A stretch of 64,000 bases of DNA from Ichthyophis bannanicus (lineage: Eukaryota; Chordata; Amphibia; Gymnophiona; Ichthyophiidae), in assembly GCA_033557465.1 (NCBI GenBank), contig CM066048.1, forward strand, positions 12,500,305-12,564,304. The letters are read 5' to 3'. Shown here piece after piece: positions 46,089 to 56,527 of this stretch; positions within the stretch are counted from its first letter, which is position 1, and each line of letters starts with the position of its first letter. The translations under genes were made by a program, and so were the position numbers. The notes below the pieces were generated by a model. The model searched no databases and was not told the DNA's origin. It saw only the letters and a program-made list of their open reading frames with translations.

Positions 46089-46100
46089 AGCAGGGGGGTA
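46089..46100 (+). promoter_or_regulatory. Polypurine tract
   Basis: AGCAGGGGGG directly before the 3' LTR, as expected for priming of plus-strand DNA synthesis. It is read as Leu-Ser-Arg-Gly in the pol frame, which stays open into the LTR. Confidence 0.75.
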
Positions 46101-46796
46101 TGTGATAAGGAAGCTTATCTGGGCCCGGGAAACAAGGATAAAGAGGGGGAATTTACCCTTATTAAAGGACCTGTATTGCAAGGTCAGAGATACAAAACCC
46201 CAGTTGTACCTAGAAACCAGATTGTACCAGGCTGCAATAGGTTGCAGAGTGTCCCTAGTGGTGAGAAGGAGGGGGAAAGCAAGCTCAGGGTAAGGAACCC
46301 TTACGTCACTGACTTCCCCAATTACTCAGCTGCCAAGAGGCAGACTGATTTGCAACACCTGAGGGGAGAAAGGGCCGGATTAGAGCCTGGGAGGTTTAAA
46401 ACTAGGACAGAATATTCAAGAGAGGGGAGGAGAAGGAGTAGGAATGCCTACTAGAGGAGAAATGGAGCTGAAGCCCTGAGAACCAAGAGCCCATGCTGGA
46501 GGACAAGACAGGGAAGCTCAGATACATGCTGGCCAGAATATGGGGGAGGAACAACTGAATCAAGCCTTGACCCAGGTATGAGTTTTGGAAGCCTGTCTGA
46601 TTGGGAGCATTACAGTTTTGCTAGAGACAGAGCTTGCCCTGATGGGAAGCAGTCAGCTAAGCCCTCTGAGCCAGAAGTAGAACCCATGCAGCTAGGAGAA
46701 CAGGAATTAGTTCTGGAAGATGATGATTCTTACATGGACTGTTCTTTATGCCAAACTGCCAAGCACAAAGAAGTCCTGAGAGGAAATACATCATAA
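46101..46796 (+). pseudogene. LTR-encoded ORF in 3' LTR (one TAG)
   Basis: 232 codons in the frame that runs from the integrase C-terminal module (frame open from 45843) through the polypurine tract into the LTR. It starts CDKEAYLGPG. One TAG at 46452, also present in the 5' LTR, splits it. The second part, SFGSLSDWEHYSF to 46796, ends with EPEVEPMQLGEQELVLEDD and then SYMDCSLCQT. The first ATG lies at 46578. Homologous to the frames in LTRs a, b and c by its first codons and its acidic Met-Asp-Cys tail. Function unknown. Confidence 0.7.
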
Positions 46797-47409
46797 GGGA
46801 ACCTTCCAGAGTCCAGTACCCTAAAGAGCCTGTATGTGATGTGAAAAGTTTCTATGAAAAGGAAAATACTTGTGCTGAGAATGTGTGCAGCTGCTTAATT
46901 GTTTGCTCATTGACCAGCTGAAGTCACTGCAGTGCAGAGCTTATGCCGTACTCACGGATTTAAGAAGTTTCTTTTGGAAGAGAAAAGAGAGCTGATTATG
47001 TGAAGCTGATATTTTTGGTTTTGTTTTAAACAGCACTGCTAGGCATGTTTGCTAGCAGTGGCTGTGGAAAAGAATTTCTGCTTTGCATTGAAGGACATTA
47101 CAAGCTGTTTGTGCTTAAGTTCAGTTATATCCTGTTGTACTAAATACAATCCTGGAGAAGAAATCCAATAGGTGACATTTTGTGAACTTTATGTGTGTTT
47201 ACTTCATAAATAAATTCTGTCAATGCCTTATCTCTTGACCCAACTACAAAAGAGGTTTTTTTCTGCCTAAAAGTCAAGTGTAACCTGACTGGACTACCTT
47301 TCCCATGGTGCACTTCAAAGTCAGTCAGTCAGGCACATTGCTGAAGTGGTGGAATCTGCTATAACAAGCACGCCCCTTCACACTGCTGTAAGGGGCTATG
47401 GGCATAACA
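46101..47409 (+). repeat. 3' LTR
   Basis: 1,309 bp, TGTGATAAGG to ATAACA, followed by the AGCT target duplication. AATAAA at about 47212. Carries the LTR ORF in the same frame as the end of pol. Confidence 0.9.
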
Positions 47410-48059
47410 AGCTACAGTCTAACCTATTTAAGACTAATAAGAAAATATTTTTTTAGTCAATGCGTAATCAAACTCTGGAATTCGCTACCAGAGGATGTAA
47501 TAAGAGCTGTTAGTGTAGTTGAGTTTAAAAAAGGTTTGGACAAGTACCTGGAGGAAAGGTCCATAAACCATTATTTAAAAGGACCTGGGAAATCCACTGC
47601 TTGCCCCGGGACAAGGATTGTGGAATCTGTGAACCTTTTTGGGAACCGGCCAGGACTTGTGACCTGGATTGGCCACTGTTGGAAACAGGATACTGGGCTT
47701 GATGGACCTTGGTCTGACCCATTATGACATTTCTTATGTTCTTAAGTGTTTCACAGTAACCTTTGAACTCTGAAGCATAAGAAGGTATCAGATCAGTAAA
47801 TAAAGAACTTTAGAACCAAGATTTCATTTCCCCTAAAAAAAAAAACAGTTTGTACTTCCTCTGACATTATGGAAAATGCCCCCTTACCTGATATTACTAG
47901 TGCCCAATTTGCTGAACTTATTGCCCTTCCTAGAACCTTAGTTACAGTGTATATGGACTCCAGTTATGCCTGGGAGATATGTGGCCGCCCTATTACAGGC
48001 CATATGTCTTCCTATTAAGATTGATGTTATAAAACTATTGTGAAAAACAATTTTCATGT

Positions 48060-49002
48060 CATAACAATTTTCATGTCAATATAAAATTATATTGACCACA
48101 TTCAAGTTAATTTATAAGATTGCCCCATCATACCTATCCACATTGATCCATAACCCACCTGATAACAGAACAAGAAGAAGAAAGAATCTCAATACCATCC
48201 TAGTCCGAGACTTAATAAGGAAAACCAAACAAACAAGCAGCAGCGCCTTCTCATATATTGCACCAACTTTGTGGAATAAGCTCCCTACTCAGCTTAGGGA
48301 GATAAAAGACCTATAAATGTTTCGTAGAGAACTAAAAACTCATCTCTTCACACAGCATTATTCCAATATTCATTGTGGTATGGATACAACTTCCCAACCT
48401 CCATAATATAGCCTATATCTAGTATAGAAGGTCGGGGGTTCAAATCCCACTAGAGGACAGCAACCTTGGGCCGGAAGGACTGGGGTTTCTAGTCCCACAG
48501 GTGCTCCTTGTGGTCTTGGGCAAGCCACTTAACCCTCCATAGCCCATGTTCCTTGTAAAATAGTTATCTCCAAGTTATAATGCCCTGTTCAATGTAATTT
48601 CAGTTTGTTCAATGTAAACCACACTGATGCAGAACAGCACAGTATATAAGAGAATGTAAATAAATAAATAAAAATTAACTACTACCCACATTCCTTCCTA
48701 AGCTAATATCTATTGATATACCCCCCCCCCCCCCGCATTCAATTTACTAATACCCACATGCATACCTAAGCTGATATCTAAAACCTGTACATATGTAGTA
48801 TATGTCATAACTGTAAATAGTTCTGAACTTTCATAACTGTACAGAGTTGCTTAGAGTTACAAGTATTTGTTGATAATTATTATCGTTTCACTGTATTTTT
48901 CACATTGTTCTCTGTATTTTGACTTATGTTCAATGTAAACTGCCACTGATCTTGGGAAATGGCGGTATATAAAAATGTTGCAAATAAATAAATAAATAAA
49001 AA
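48060..49002 (+). mobile_element. L2 LINE 3' fragment interrupted by a SINE
   Basis: The C-terminus of L2 ORF2 is at 48092-48316 (TFKLIYKIAPSYLSTLI, SAFSYIAPTLWNKLPTQL). The 3' UTR with the AACTGCCACTGAT box and GGCGGTATATAAAA leads to an (AATA)n tail ending at about 49002. A tRNA-derived SINE lies between them. There is a poly-C run at 48721-48734. Confidence 0.75.
48413..48672 (+). mobile_element. tRNA-derived SINE with MIR-like core and L2-type tail
   Basis: Perfect B box GGTTCAAATCC at about 48434, then a core block resembling MIR/CORE-SINEs (CTTGGGCAAGCCACTTAACC at 48514-48533), then an L2-like end with CAGTATATAAG and AATAAATAAATAAA. The 5' A box is degraded. Confidence 0.7.
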
Positions 49003-49215
49003 TAAGGGCTTTAGCTATATTAAATGCTTAATGTGAATTAAGACATATTTAGAGAGTACATGTCCATTTTTTGCTGGACCAATTAAGTTTAGTGGGAAAG
49101 TGACATTGCTTACTCACACTGGGCCTGATTTTCAAAGGCCTTTACATGGGTAACTTTCTTATTTACCTGTGTAAAGGACTTATCCACGATTTTTGAAGGG
49201 CACCTACATGGGTAG

Positions 49216-50794
49216 TGTCGCGCCCCCTAGTGGCCAGGCGGTTGCCTAGAGACTGGAGACGTGAGCTTTTATATGTTTCCCTTGATGATTGCCTATAATT
49301 GTAGTTGTGCGGTTGAAATGATTCAGCCGAGAAAGGTTATAGGCTCGCAGCATTTTTATTTTTTTTCTTCAGCCAAATGAACTTCTTATTTATAGTTCAA
49401 AATATCAGAACATAAGTTGTGGGTGGTTTGCCCAGAGTAACCAAACAAAATAAAGTGCTTCTGTATTCAGCTTGCCATTCAAATCAACAGAAAGTATTTC
49501 TTCATACAAACAGCAGTGAAACTCTTGTGCAGACAAAACCAGTTTCCAACGTGGCTTTAAAACAGGTACAGTTGCAACTCTCCAGCAATGCACAAACTTC
49601 TATAGCAGACTGTTTCCTTCTTCTCACAATCATTAGGTTTCTCTATTCTGCTGTATTGCAAACTCTATATTTATTAGCTAACAGTCCTTTGAACACACAC
49701 AGTCAAAGCTTAGAATCTCAGCAACCTCATTTGCATATTCTGCTCAGCCGTGCTCTTTTTGAAGCAGCTGCCAGGTTTTAGAATCTCGAGAACCTTCTAG
49801 CTTTCAGTTATTTGGTATAAACTAGAGAGCAATCCATTTCAATGTCTGAGCTTGCTTCCTGTATCATAGGGGCTTCTAAATCCATGCTTTCCACATCTGA
49901 ATCTGTTAGAGAAGCATTGGATTCAATCTCAGACCTATCCTGCTTTAACCTCTCTAGGATTTGTAACACTCTGCTTAATGCAAACTCTTCTCTCTTCTGA
50001 GGAGTGCTTTTACAATTAGGAGGTTTCTTAACTTTCAAGGGATTAGTAGAGGATTTTAAACGGCACACCTTAGTTTCTGGAAGTAAGCTTCTGGCAGGCT
50101 TTTCTGCTGAAAGCTCTGTTTCCATATAGATGTCAGGAGAATGCTTTCTGCTACTCACATGGCTTGCAATTTCCCCTGGGTAAGCTTTCCCTCTAGACGG
50201 AGTTCTCCTGTCTCTCTTACAGGTCACTGGGCTAACTTCAATACCTCTGGCTGGCCTTGGCTTCCTCCAAGAGGTCTCTGGTGAAGTTCCCCTCACTCTC
50301 CGTGTTCCTTCCTTGGTTAGTTCTCTGAAGCTCCTAGGGCCTCCTCCCCTTCTGGGACCTTCTGCCCTATTCCAACTGGCTCCAGAATCAGAACTAGGAC
50401 TCCTCCTTGTCCTTTCTCTTTCAATAGGAGTTTCACCTTCCCTGGGAGTCAGTCTTCCAATGCACTTCCTTCCCGTGCACTCCAGGCTCCCTAGCCTCTC
50501 AAAACTCTCTAGGCTTTTCAGGCTTCTCCTCGGCTCTCTCAACTCTCCAAGTTCCTGCCGTTTATATATGTGATTTCCCTTTCTGCCTCCTAGCCCCTCC
50601 CCCAGCTGTCCCTCGTGAGCAGGGCTGGTAACTATGGAGCTAGGGCAAGTCTCTTCACTACAAACTTTTTGCAGGGAGTTTTTTTCTGAACCAGGAGTTT
50701 TAACCCCTAAACTCCTGGATTTGGTTCCTTTCTCTGGGGAAAATGACTGATTTTTCCCTCTTTTTGTATGCTCTCTCTCGGCTGTGCCACCACA
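49216..50794 (-). mobile_element. Solo LTR c of the Gmr1-like Gypsy family
   Basis: 1,579 bp on the minus strand, starting TGTGGTGGCACAGCC at 50794 and ending GCGACA at 49216. Flanks are GTAG (49212-49215) and GTAA (50795-50798), a 4-bp duplication with one mismatch. The 3' end is related to LTR b (GGCGGTTGCCTAG). Most diverged of the four. Confidence 0.75.
49808..50794 (-). CDS. LTR-encoded ORF, copy c (328 codons, uninterrupted)
   Basis: The frame is open from the first LTR base (TGT, Cys; CGGTAEREHTKRGKNQ) to a stop at 49808, with no ATG in the first 240 or so codons. The protein is strongly basic and Ser/Arg/Pro-rich in the middle (ERERTRRSPSSDSGAS, RGGGPRSFRELTKEGTR) and acidic at the end. 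It finishes ESMDLEAPMIQEASSDIEMD followed by CSLVYTK. It has the same organisation as copy b, with low sequence identity outside the tail. No known domain is recognised. The open frame also continues upstream of the LTR into flanking sequence, which is probably chance. Confidence 0.55.
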   Translation of the reverse strand, partial: CGGTAEREHTKRGKNQSFSPEKGTKSRSLGVKTPGSEKNSLQKVCSEETCPSSIVTSPAHEGQLGEGLGGRKGNHIYKRQELGELREPRRSLKSLESFERLGSLECTGRKCIGRLTPREGETPIERERTRRSPSSDSGASWNRAEGPRRGGGPRSFRELTKEGTRRVRGTSPETSWRKPRPARGIEVSPVTCKRDRRTPSRGKAYPGEIASHVSSRKHSPDIYMETELSAEKPARSLLPETKVCRLKSSTNPLKVKKPPNCKSTPQKREEFALSRVLQILERLKQDRSEIESNASLTDSDVESMDLEAPMIQEASSDIEMDCSLVYTK

Positions 50795-50798
50795 GTAA

Positions 50799-51984
50799 TG
50801 CCCTTTGAAAATCCTGGATATATCCCTAACGCACCCAGATGCTATCTGCTTAGCATAGGGCATGTTGGGGTGTTCCGGGGCAGAGCGAAGGTGGATCATG
50901 GCACTATCCGTGTAGCATCGATTTTTTAAGTTGCTGGGGCTAACCGTGTAGCATTGAAAAATCGGTGCTACACGGGTAGCTCCTGCGACTACCTGGCTGT
51001 GTGGCAATACCCAGACTTTCAATGCCAGGACTGCATATGACCCCAGTATGGAAAATCCGGGATATGCGGGAGTGAAGTTCAGAGTTGGATGGAGATGACA
51101 GTATGAGGTGTCTATAGATCCCTAGTTGGACTTATGACAAAAAGAGGGGAACTCTGGAAAAAAAGGGTTAACCAGAAACTGAAAAGGTAAAAACCTTAAG
51201 AAATAACAAACTTCTGACTTGTTCATTTTTAAGGGCTTCAAACTAATTAATGAACCTAGTCAAGCATGTAGCATGACTATGTCTCCAAGAACCTCGGCAT
51301 AGCCGATAAGGTGTTATAATCAAGGTTGTGAAATGTTTGTGTAAGCTTTAATGTGTCTTGTATTTAAGTCAGAGCACGGTAAAGGGAACTCAGAGAAAGC
51401 ATTCAGTTTTTACACTGTTTGTTTCCTTTCTAGCAGGAAAAATAATAAAGTTCTGCTCAAGCAGGTATTGTGTAGTATAATTCTTTATTGCAGAATCCAC
51501 ATATTAATCAAGTACATCTTTTATAAATCAACAAGTGGAACTTCATAGTACTGAAATTGAAATTTAGAGAGGTGCAAATGCTAAGAACTTGGAACTAAAG
51601 TTACCAAGAGCAGATATTCCAAACTGATTATTTCTCAGTTCTGGTTTAGAAATATATTTTTAAAAGCGATGTTTCTGTGTCTCTGGCTAGCAACATCTCA
51701 ATCCTCATTGCTATTAGCTAGTTCATAGAGCTTATGCCCCATCACCATGACCAAGCAAAGTGTTATAGACTCTTGACCAATATCCCATTCCCTTTTCTTG
51801 CCTCCAGCAAGACCTAACAGAAATATCTTTTTCTGCTTTTGCCTTACACCTGCATGTGCATACGCAAGCCTTGCAGCTAAATTAGGCTTCTAACAGCAGT
51901 CTGCAGTTAGCAGTTTAATAAGAATTAAATGAGCTTCTAAGTGTTTCATTCCTCAGCCCTAACGGCTTACATACACTATTTATG
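50799..51984. other. Intergenic, no gene recognised
   Basis: Sequence downstream of the pentraxin exon on its strand. A variant ATTAAA signal lies at about 51913-51918 and an AATAAA at about 51484-51489 (both minus strand); either could serve the pentraxin mRNA. Confidence 0.4.
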
Positions 51985-52586
51985 CTATATCTTGGGCAGG
52001 ATGATGGCTTGACCTCTGAGCTCATAGTTCAATGAATTCCAATTAAGGATGTTGCCACCTTCACCTTCACCTGTCATGACCTGCTGCATTTCATTGGGTT
52101 GCAAAGTAAAGTTCCACATCTGGACATCAGCTATTTCACCCACAAATGACTGGTTTTTATCCAATGATCCCCCATAAGTATCCTGATCTTGCCCCAGAAA
52201 TATTTTGGAGTGTTCCCCAACAGTGTACCCTCTCCTCATCTTTCTTCTAGGTAGAGGTTTGTGATTGATCAAGAGCGTCACCACACCAGTGGAGGAGTTC
52301 CAGCTGGCGCACACGGTATTCCAGTCCGGGGTGGCTTCTGGGACTGAGAAGAGTCTTTCTCTATTACCCACGAACACTGAGAAGGTTGTAGGTTTCCTAC
52401 TGCAAAGAAGAATGTCATTAGATTTGTTCTGGGTGGCAAGAGAGAAGAGAGTATAAGCGCGTTTCGAGGTTGTGTAGCATTTGACACAGATCGTGAAGGC
52501 AGTGAATGAACGTTCCATCTTTGGTGTCAGAACCACATAGGAGGTGTTGGACATTTCAGGGAGAAGGATCACACTGCCGTTCAGGT
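51985..52586 (-). CDS. Short pentraxin (CRP/SAP-like), second exon
   Basis: Encodes nearly the whole mature subunit of a secreted pentraxin, a pentameric calcium-dependent pattern-recognition protein. The exon starts at 52586 after a good acceptor (CTTTCCCCACAG) in phase 1 and reads (D)LNGSVILLPEMSNTSYVV. It has 199 residues and ends LPKI, slightly shorter than typical family members. The two conserved Cys are in FTICVKCY and TVCASWNS. In the HxCxSW signature the His is Thr. Calcium ligands are largely kept: SNDILL, LGQDQDTYGG and SLDKNQSFVGEI, with Glu-to-Asp changes. N-glycosylation sites are NTS, NSS and NFT. There are no stops or frameshifts. I did not find the signal-peptide exon upstream. 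Confidence 0.9.
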
Positions 52587-53640
52587 CTGTGGGGAAAGAA
52601 TACAGAGAGATGAGAGCAAGTCAACCCCCTCATACACAACACCTTCCAATTCCACAAAGGCGGCTACCCTACCCCCTCCACTCCTAAGGGAGTCATTTTA
52701 TACGTTTCTTGAGCATGTTTAACAGCATTTTATTTGCTAAAGTAGAAATTTGTAAACTTTCTGAATACTTTACATGCTTAGAAGGAGGCACTAAGAGAAC
52801 CCCTACTTCTAAGTGATATATGCATAGACATTCACAGGGGCGTAGACTGAGTGGAACAATGGTGAAAGAATGAGCACTTATGTATGTATTTTATTTAATA
52901 AATGCATATGTTCCAGCACATTCAGGCACAATGAACAGGGCCAGTGTGACTCACTGAGCAAACCATGCACTAGCATGGAGTGGCAGTCTCAGCAAGGCAG
53001 CACTGTCTGCACTGTGAGCAACCCCTCCCCCTCACAAATATCACCCAATGTCTCTCCCTTTCTGTCCTTTACCTCCCCCCCCCCCAGCCATCACCTGACA
53101 TTTTTTTCTCTCTTACCCCCCACCCTCCGTAGCCAGCACCTTCAGTCTTACTAGATTTGTTTCTGGTTGCACAGCAGACAGAAAGCTAAATAACAGCATT
53201 GGATTTTGAAGCCTATGCATATGCTGCATGTCTGAGCCAATTGGGATCGAAGGATGAAATGCCTCTAAAAACCATCGCAGGGCTTTGGGGCTCATGCACG
53301 CACTGCATGTCAGACTTGCAGTGAGTGTATGGGCTTCCAAGCCCTATGCTATTTTTAGCTTCTTGTCTGTCACACCTCCAGGAAAGAAATCTAGTAAGAC
53401 AACCGGTGCTGGCTGCGGAGGGAAGGGGGCAAGGAGAAAGAAAGAGAGACATCAGCTGGTAACTGCAGGGGCGGGAAAGGGGGGAGGGAGAGAGAGAGAT
53501 CAGGTGATAGCTACAAGGGGGCCAATTAGAGTGAGAGAAACACTGACAGGTCAATGCAGAAAGCTAGCGCGGGCTTTATGAGCGAATAATGCCACGTTTA
53601 AGCACATTTTTACGATCAGTAAAGTTTATAACAAGCCTGC
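52587..53640. other. Pentraxin intron or upstream region
   Basis: Should contain or lead to the missing first exon if the intron is short, as in most short pentraxins. I could not identify it. A C-rich run lies at 53066-53090. No other feature. Confidence 0.4.
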
Positions 53641-53689
53641 ATACTTTCCCCCTACTTCTTTAATTTATATGCAGAACAAACCATCAGAG

Positions 53690-54603
53690 AAGTAGGACTG
53701 TAGGAAGACAATCAAGGTGTGAAGATTGGTGGAAGACTCATCAACAACCTTCACTATGCTGATGATACCACATTACTGGCTGAAAATGAAGACGATCTGA
53801 AACATTTTCTTCCCAAGATCAAGGAACATAGTCTTAAAATGGGTCTGTGCCTTAATGTTAAGAAGACAAAGATCCTGACAACTGGCAAAATCAATAATTT
53901 CATTGTAGATGGAGAAGAAATTGAAATAGTTTATTTATTTATTTAGCTATGCTTATATATACTGCTTAGTCTAAGTCAAAGCGGTTTACAGAGAACAAGT
54001 AAGCCAACGAGTAAGCCAAGGGGAGATAAAACATGGGTGAGTGCAAATGGATCAACAATCAATAAAGAAAGGACTATCAGTCAAGAAATCCAACAATGTA
54101 TTGCTCTTGGTAGAATGGCTATCAAGGAAATAGGCAAGATTCGCAAGAATAGAGATGTCTTTCTCCATACAAAGATTCGACTTGTCCAGGCCATGGATGC
54201 GAAAGTTGGACAGTGAAAAAGATAGACAAGAAGAAAATTGATGCTTTTGAATTATGATGCTGGCGATGAATATTGTGTATATCATGGACTGCCCGAAGAA
54301 TAAATCAGTCAGTACTAGAGGAGATCAAACCTAAGCTTTCCTTAAAAGCTCAGATGACAAGACTTCGACTTTCATACTTTGGACACATCATGCAAAGAGA
54401 GAGATCATTGGATAAAGACATAATGTTTGGCAAGGTAGAAGAGGAAGGCCAGCAATGAGATGGGTTGATATAATAACAGCAGCTATGGATACCACTCTAT
54501 CAACAATGAGCCGCTTGGCTGAAGACCGAACAAAGTTTTGGTCAAATATCCAGAGGGTCGCCAGGAGTTGACACCGACTCAACGGCACTTAACAACAACA
54601 ACT
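53690..54603 (+). mobile_element. RTE/BovB-like LINE 3' fragment
   Basis: The RT frame at 53719-53946 carries KIGGRLINNLHYADDTTLLA, with the catalytic YADD box, and KMGLCLNVKKTKIL, typical of the RTE/BovB clade. An L2 tail interrupts it at about 53928-54056. It resumes with QRTIR-to-LVQAMDAKV pieces and then RLRLSYFGHIMQRERSLDKD at about 54365-54420. It ends with GACTCAACGGCACTTAAC and an (AAC)n tail at 54603. Frames are broken. Confidence 0.8.
53928..54056 (-). mobile_element. L2 3'-tail insertion in RTE
   Basis: TTTATTTATTTATTTAGC followed by the complement of the L2 end box (AAGCGGTTTACAGAGAACAAG). RTE sequence resumes after it. Confidence 0.65.
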
Positions 54604-55941
54604 GATAAATGAAGAAGAGAAATAGTGTTTATGCTGGCTATGCTCAAACGTGCTGTTTGTGCTAAAAGTCCAACGCTAGGGGACTATAACAAGTTCTGTG
54701 GTCTGAAAACTGGGAATGTTAATGTAAGAATAGTATGTGAGTGAGGATTGAACGGGACCGCTGTAGCCACATGCTGAGAGATGTTGTGAGAAATGCAAGT
54801 ACCCAGTTAAGTGGGGAACAGATGCTATAGCCAGACAGTCATAGTTACTGGAGGAGCTCAGCTATATAATGCATTTCCTGGGGAATTAAAATGTTAGTTG
54901 AGGTTGTCGTTACGTTGCTAAGGGTCCATATGCAGCATTTTACGGTGTGTTTGTATAAAGATGACCTATGCACGCATTTGTGAGGCTGTGTTCTACTGTC
55001 AAGTAGTGTGTGATGCAAAGTATGTCATGACATGTTCATGTTTACTTGATCTTAGGCTTCATTGGAATGCACTGAGAATACTTTCCAGTACTCTGGGCAT
55101 GACTCAGACTGGTATATGTGGTCAGGTTTGTGTCAGTATATGTGTATCATCACAATTAATGTCTTGTTTGCATCAGCAAAATACTGTCAGTGAGCACAGC
55201 AACTTAGGCAATGCATGTTTTTTTTTAATTTACTATTTAGAAAATTTTCATAAACTTATCAAGAACAATCTTGTACAGAAAAGGTGTTAACACCAAGAAA
55301 AAAGAAATAATACAAAATTATTACAAGCAGAAAACATTCAAAGGATGCTAAGAACTATAGTCCACAATGGGACGTACAATTCAATAATAAAGGAAAATAA
55401 ATAGAGGGGTTGGAAGAACCCCTCCAATTTATACAACAAATAATATCAAAAAGCAAACAAGAGGGCCTCAGAGGATCCAAAGCTACACATTACTTGACGC
55501 GTGATCGTATCTACTCACTACCCCTGGCTGAAGGCGAGGGGGTAATAGGTAACACTGTTCAACAGCCAAAATGCTTTGGACATGAAAGCAGCTGTTCTAA
55601 ACTAATTTAAGGCTGCTGAACACAGAAATCATAATGATTAGGTCTAGTTGCTAAGATATATGCTATTAATTAGTCATTAGGGGCCATTAACTGTGTATTA
55701 TGCAACATTTGCATGAGATTGCATAATCTCTACTTGCAACCAACAGAAATATCTGTCCAAAACCAGATGATGCAATCAGTATTTAAATTTGCATCACTTG
55801 ACAGTATAAATCTTAAGGTGTATTAGTCACAGAAAAATTAAAAATTAATTATTTTGCATTATTTTATGCCGATAGGTCAATCACAGCGTATTCGGCGATG
55901 CATCATACTTGTGTTAATAATGCAGATAATTTGTTTTATAG
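54604..55941. other. No gene recognised
   Basis: AT-rich sequence with only short open frames and no motif I recognise. Confidence 0.4.
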
Positions 55942-56263
55942 GTGAATAGTGGAGTACCCCAGGGATCTGTGCTGGGTCTGCTGCTTTTTGACATATTCAT
56001 AAATGACCTGGAAAAGGGAATAACGAGTGAGGCTATCAAATTTGCAGATGACACAAAACTATTTAAAGTTGTTCAAACCCAAGAGGATTGTGGAAAACTG
56101 CAAGAGGATCTTGATAAATTGGAAGACTGGGCATCAAAATGGCAGATAAAATTTAATGCGGACACGTGCAAAGTTATGCACCTAGGGAAGAACAACCCAA
56201 ACTATGGTTACATGATGCAAGGTTCCACATTAGGAACCACCACCCAAGAAAAAGATTTAGGTG

Positions 56264-56527
56264 TCAAGCTCCCGAAATCTTATCACTTGATATAGACCAT
56301 TTTTCACAAACCCTACCTTTAGAGCTAGAGCATTTAAGAATCTATTGTAAATAATTGAATATATCTGTTAGTTGTTTATCCCTGTTATCCATGTTTTTAT
56401 TCCCTGTTCTCTGTAAACTTAACATTTGTTTTATGTTTAAGTACAAAATTTGTTGAAATGTAAACTGCGCTGATGTCAAAAGTGCGGTATATAAAAGCTG
56501 TTAAATAAATAAATAAATAAATGTTAT
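56264..56527 (+). mobile_element. L2 3' end inserted in CR1 copy D
   Basis: L2 3' UTR with AAACTGCGCTGATGTC, GCGGTATATAAAAG and an (AAAT)n tail at about 56500-56522. CR1 resumes at CCCAGTGTGCAGC with about 25 bp of CR1 missing. Confidence 0.75.

Larger units (their letters stand above)
41589..47409 (+). mobile_element. Two-LTR Gypsy element (Gmr1-like), reverse transcriptase missing
   Basis: 5,821 bp with LTRs at 41589-42901 and 46101-47409 and a 4-bp target duplication AGCT (41585-41588 and 47410-47413). The internal region encodes a SCAN-like gag, a zinc knuckle, an aspartic protease and an integrase with a C-terminal GPY/F-like module. The polypurine tract and 3' LTR follow directly. Reverse transcriptase and RNase H are absent. 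In Gmr1-like elements integrase precedes RT, so the simplest reading is loss of the RT-RNase H segment after integrase. Pol also has two TGA stops, two frameshifts and one TAG. Confidence 0.85.
41576..47745 (+). mobile_element. CR1 first-lineage 3' end (copy E) split by the Gypsy element
   Basis: Bases 41576-41588 (ATGCAATGAAGCT) and 47410-47745 together form a short CR1 3' end. The right part encodes the ORF2 C-terminus ([33 protein letters not shown]) and runs into the tail near 47745. The LTR retrotransposon sits between them with AGCT duplicated. Confidence 0.8.

Noticed and set aside
49808..51022. Taking the upstream ATG at 51022 as the start of LTR ORF c
   Set aside because: It lies outside the LTR in flanking sequence; the conserved part begins at the LTR boundary, so the upstream extension is probably chance.
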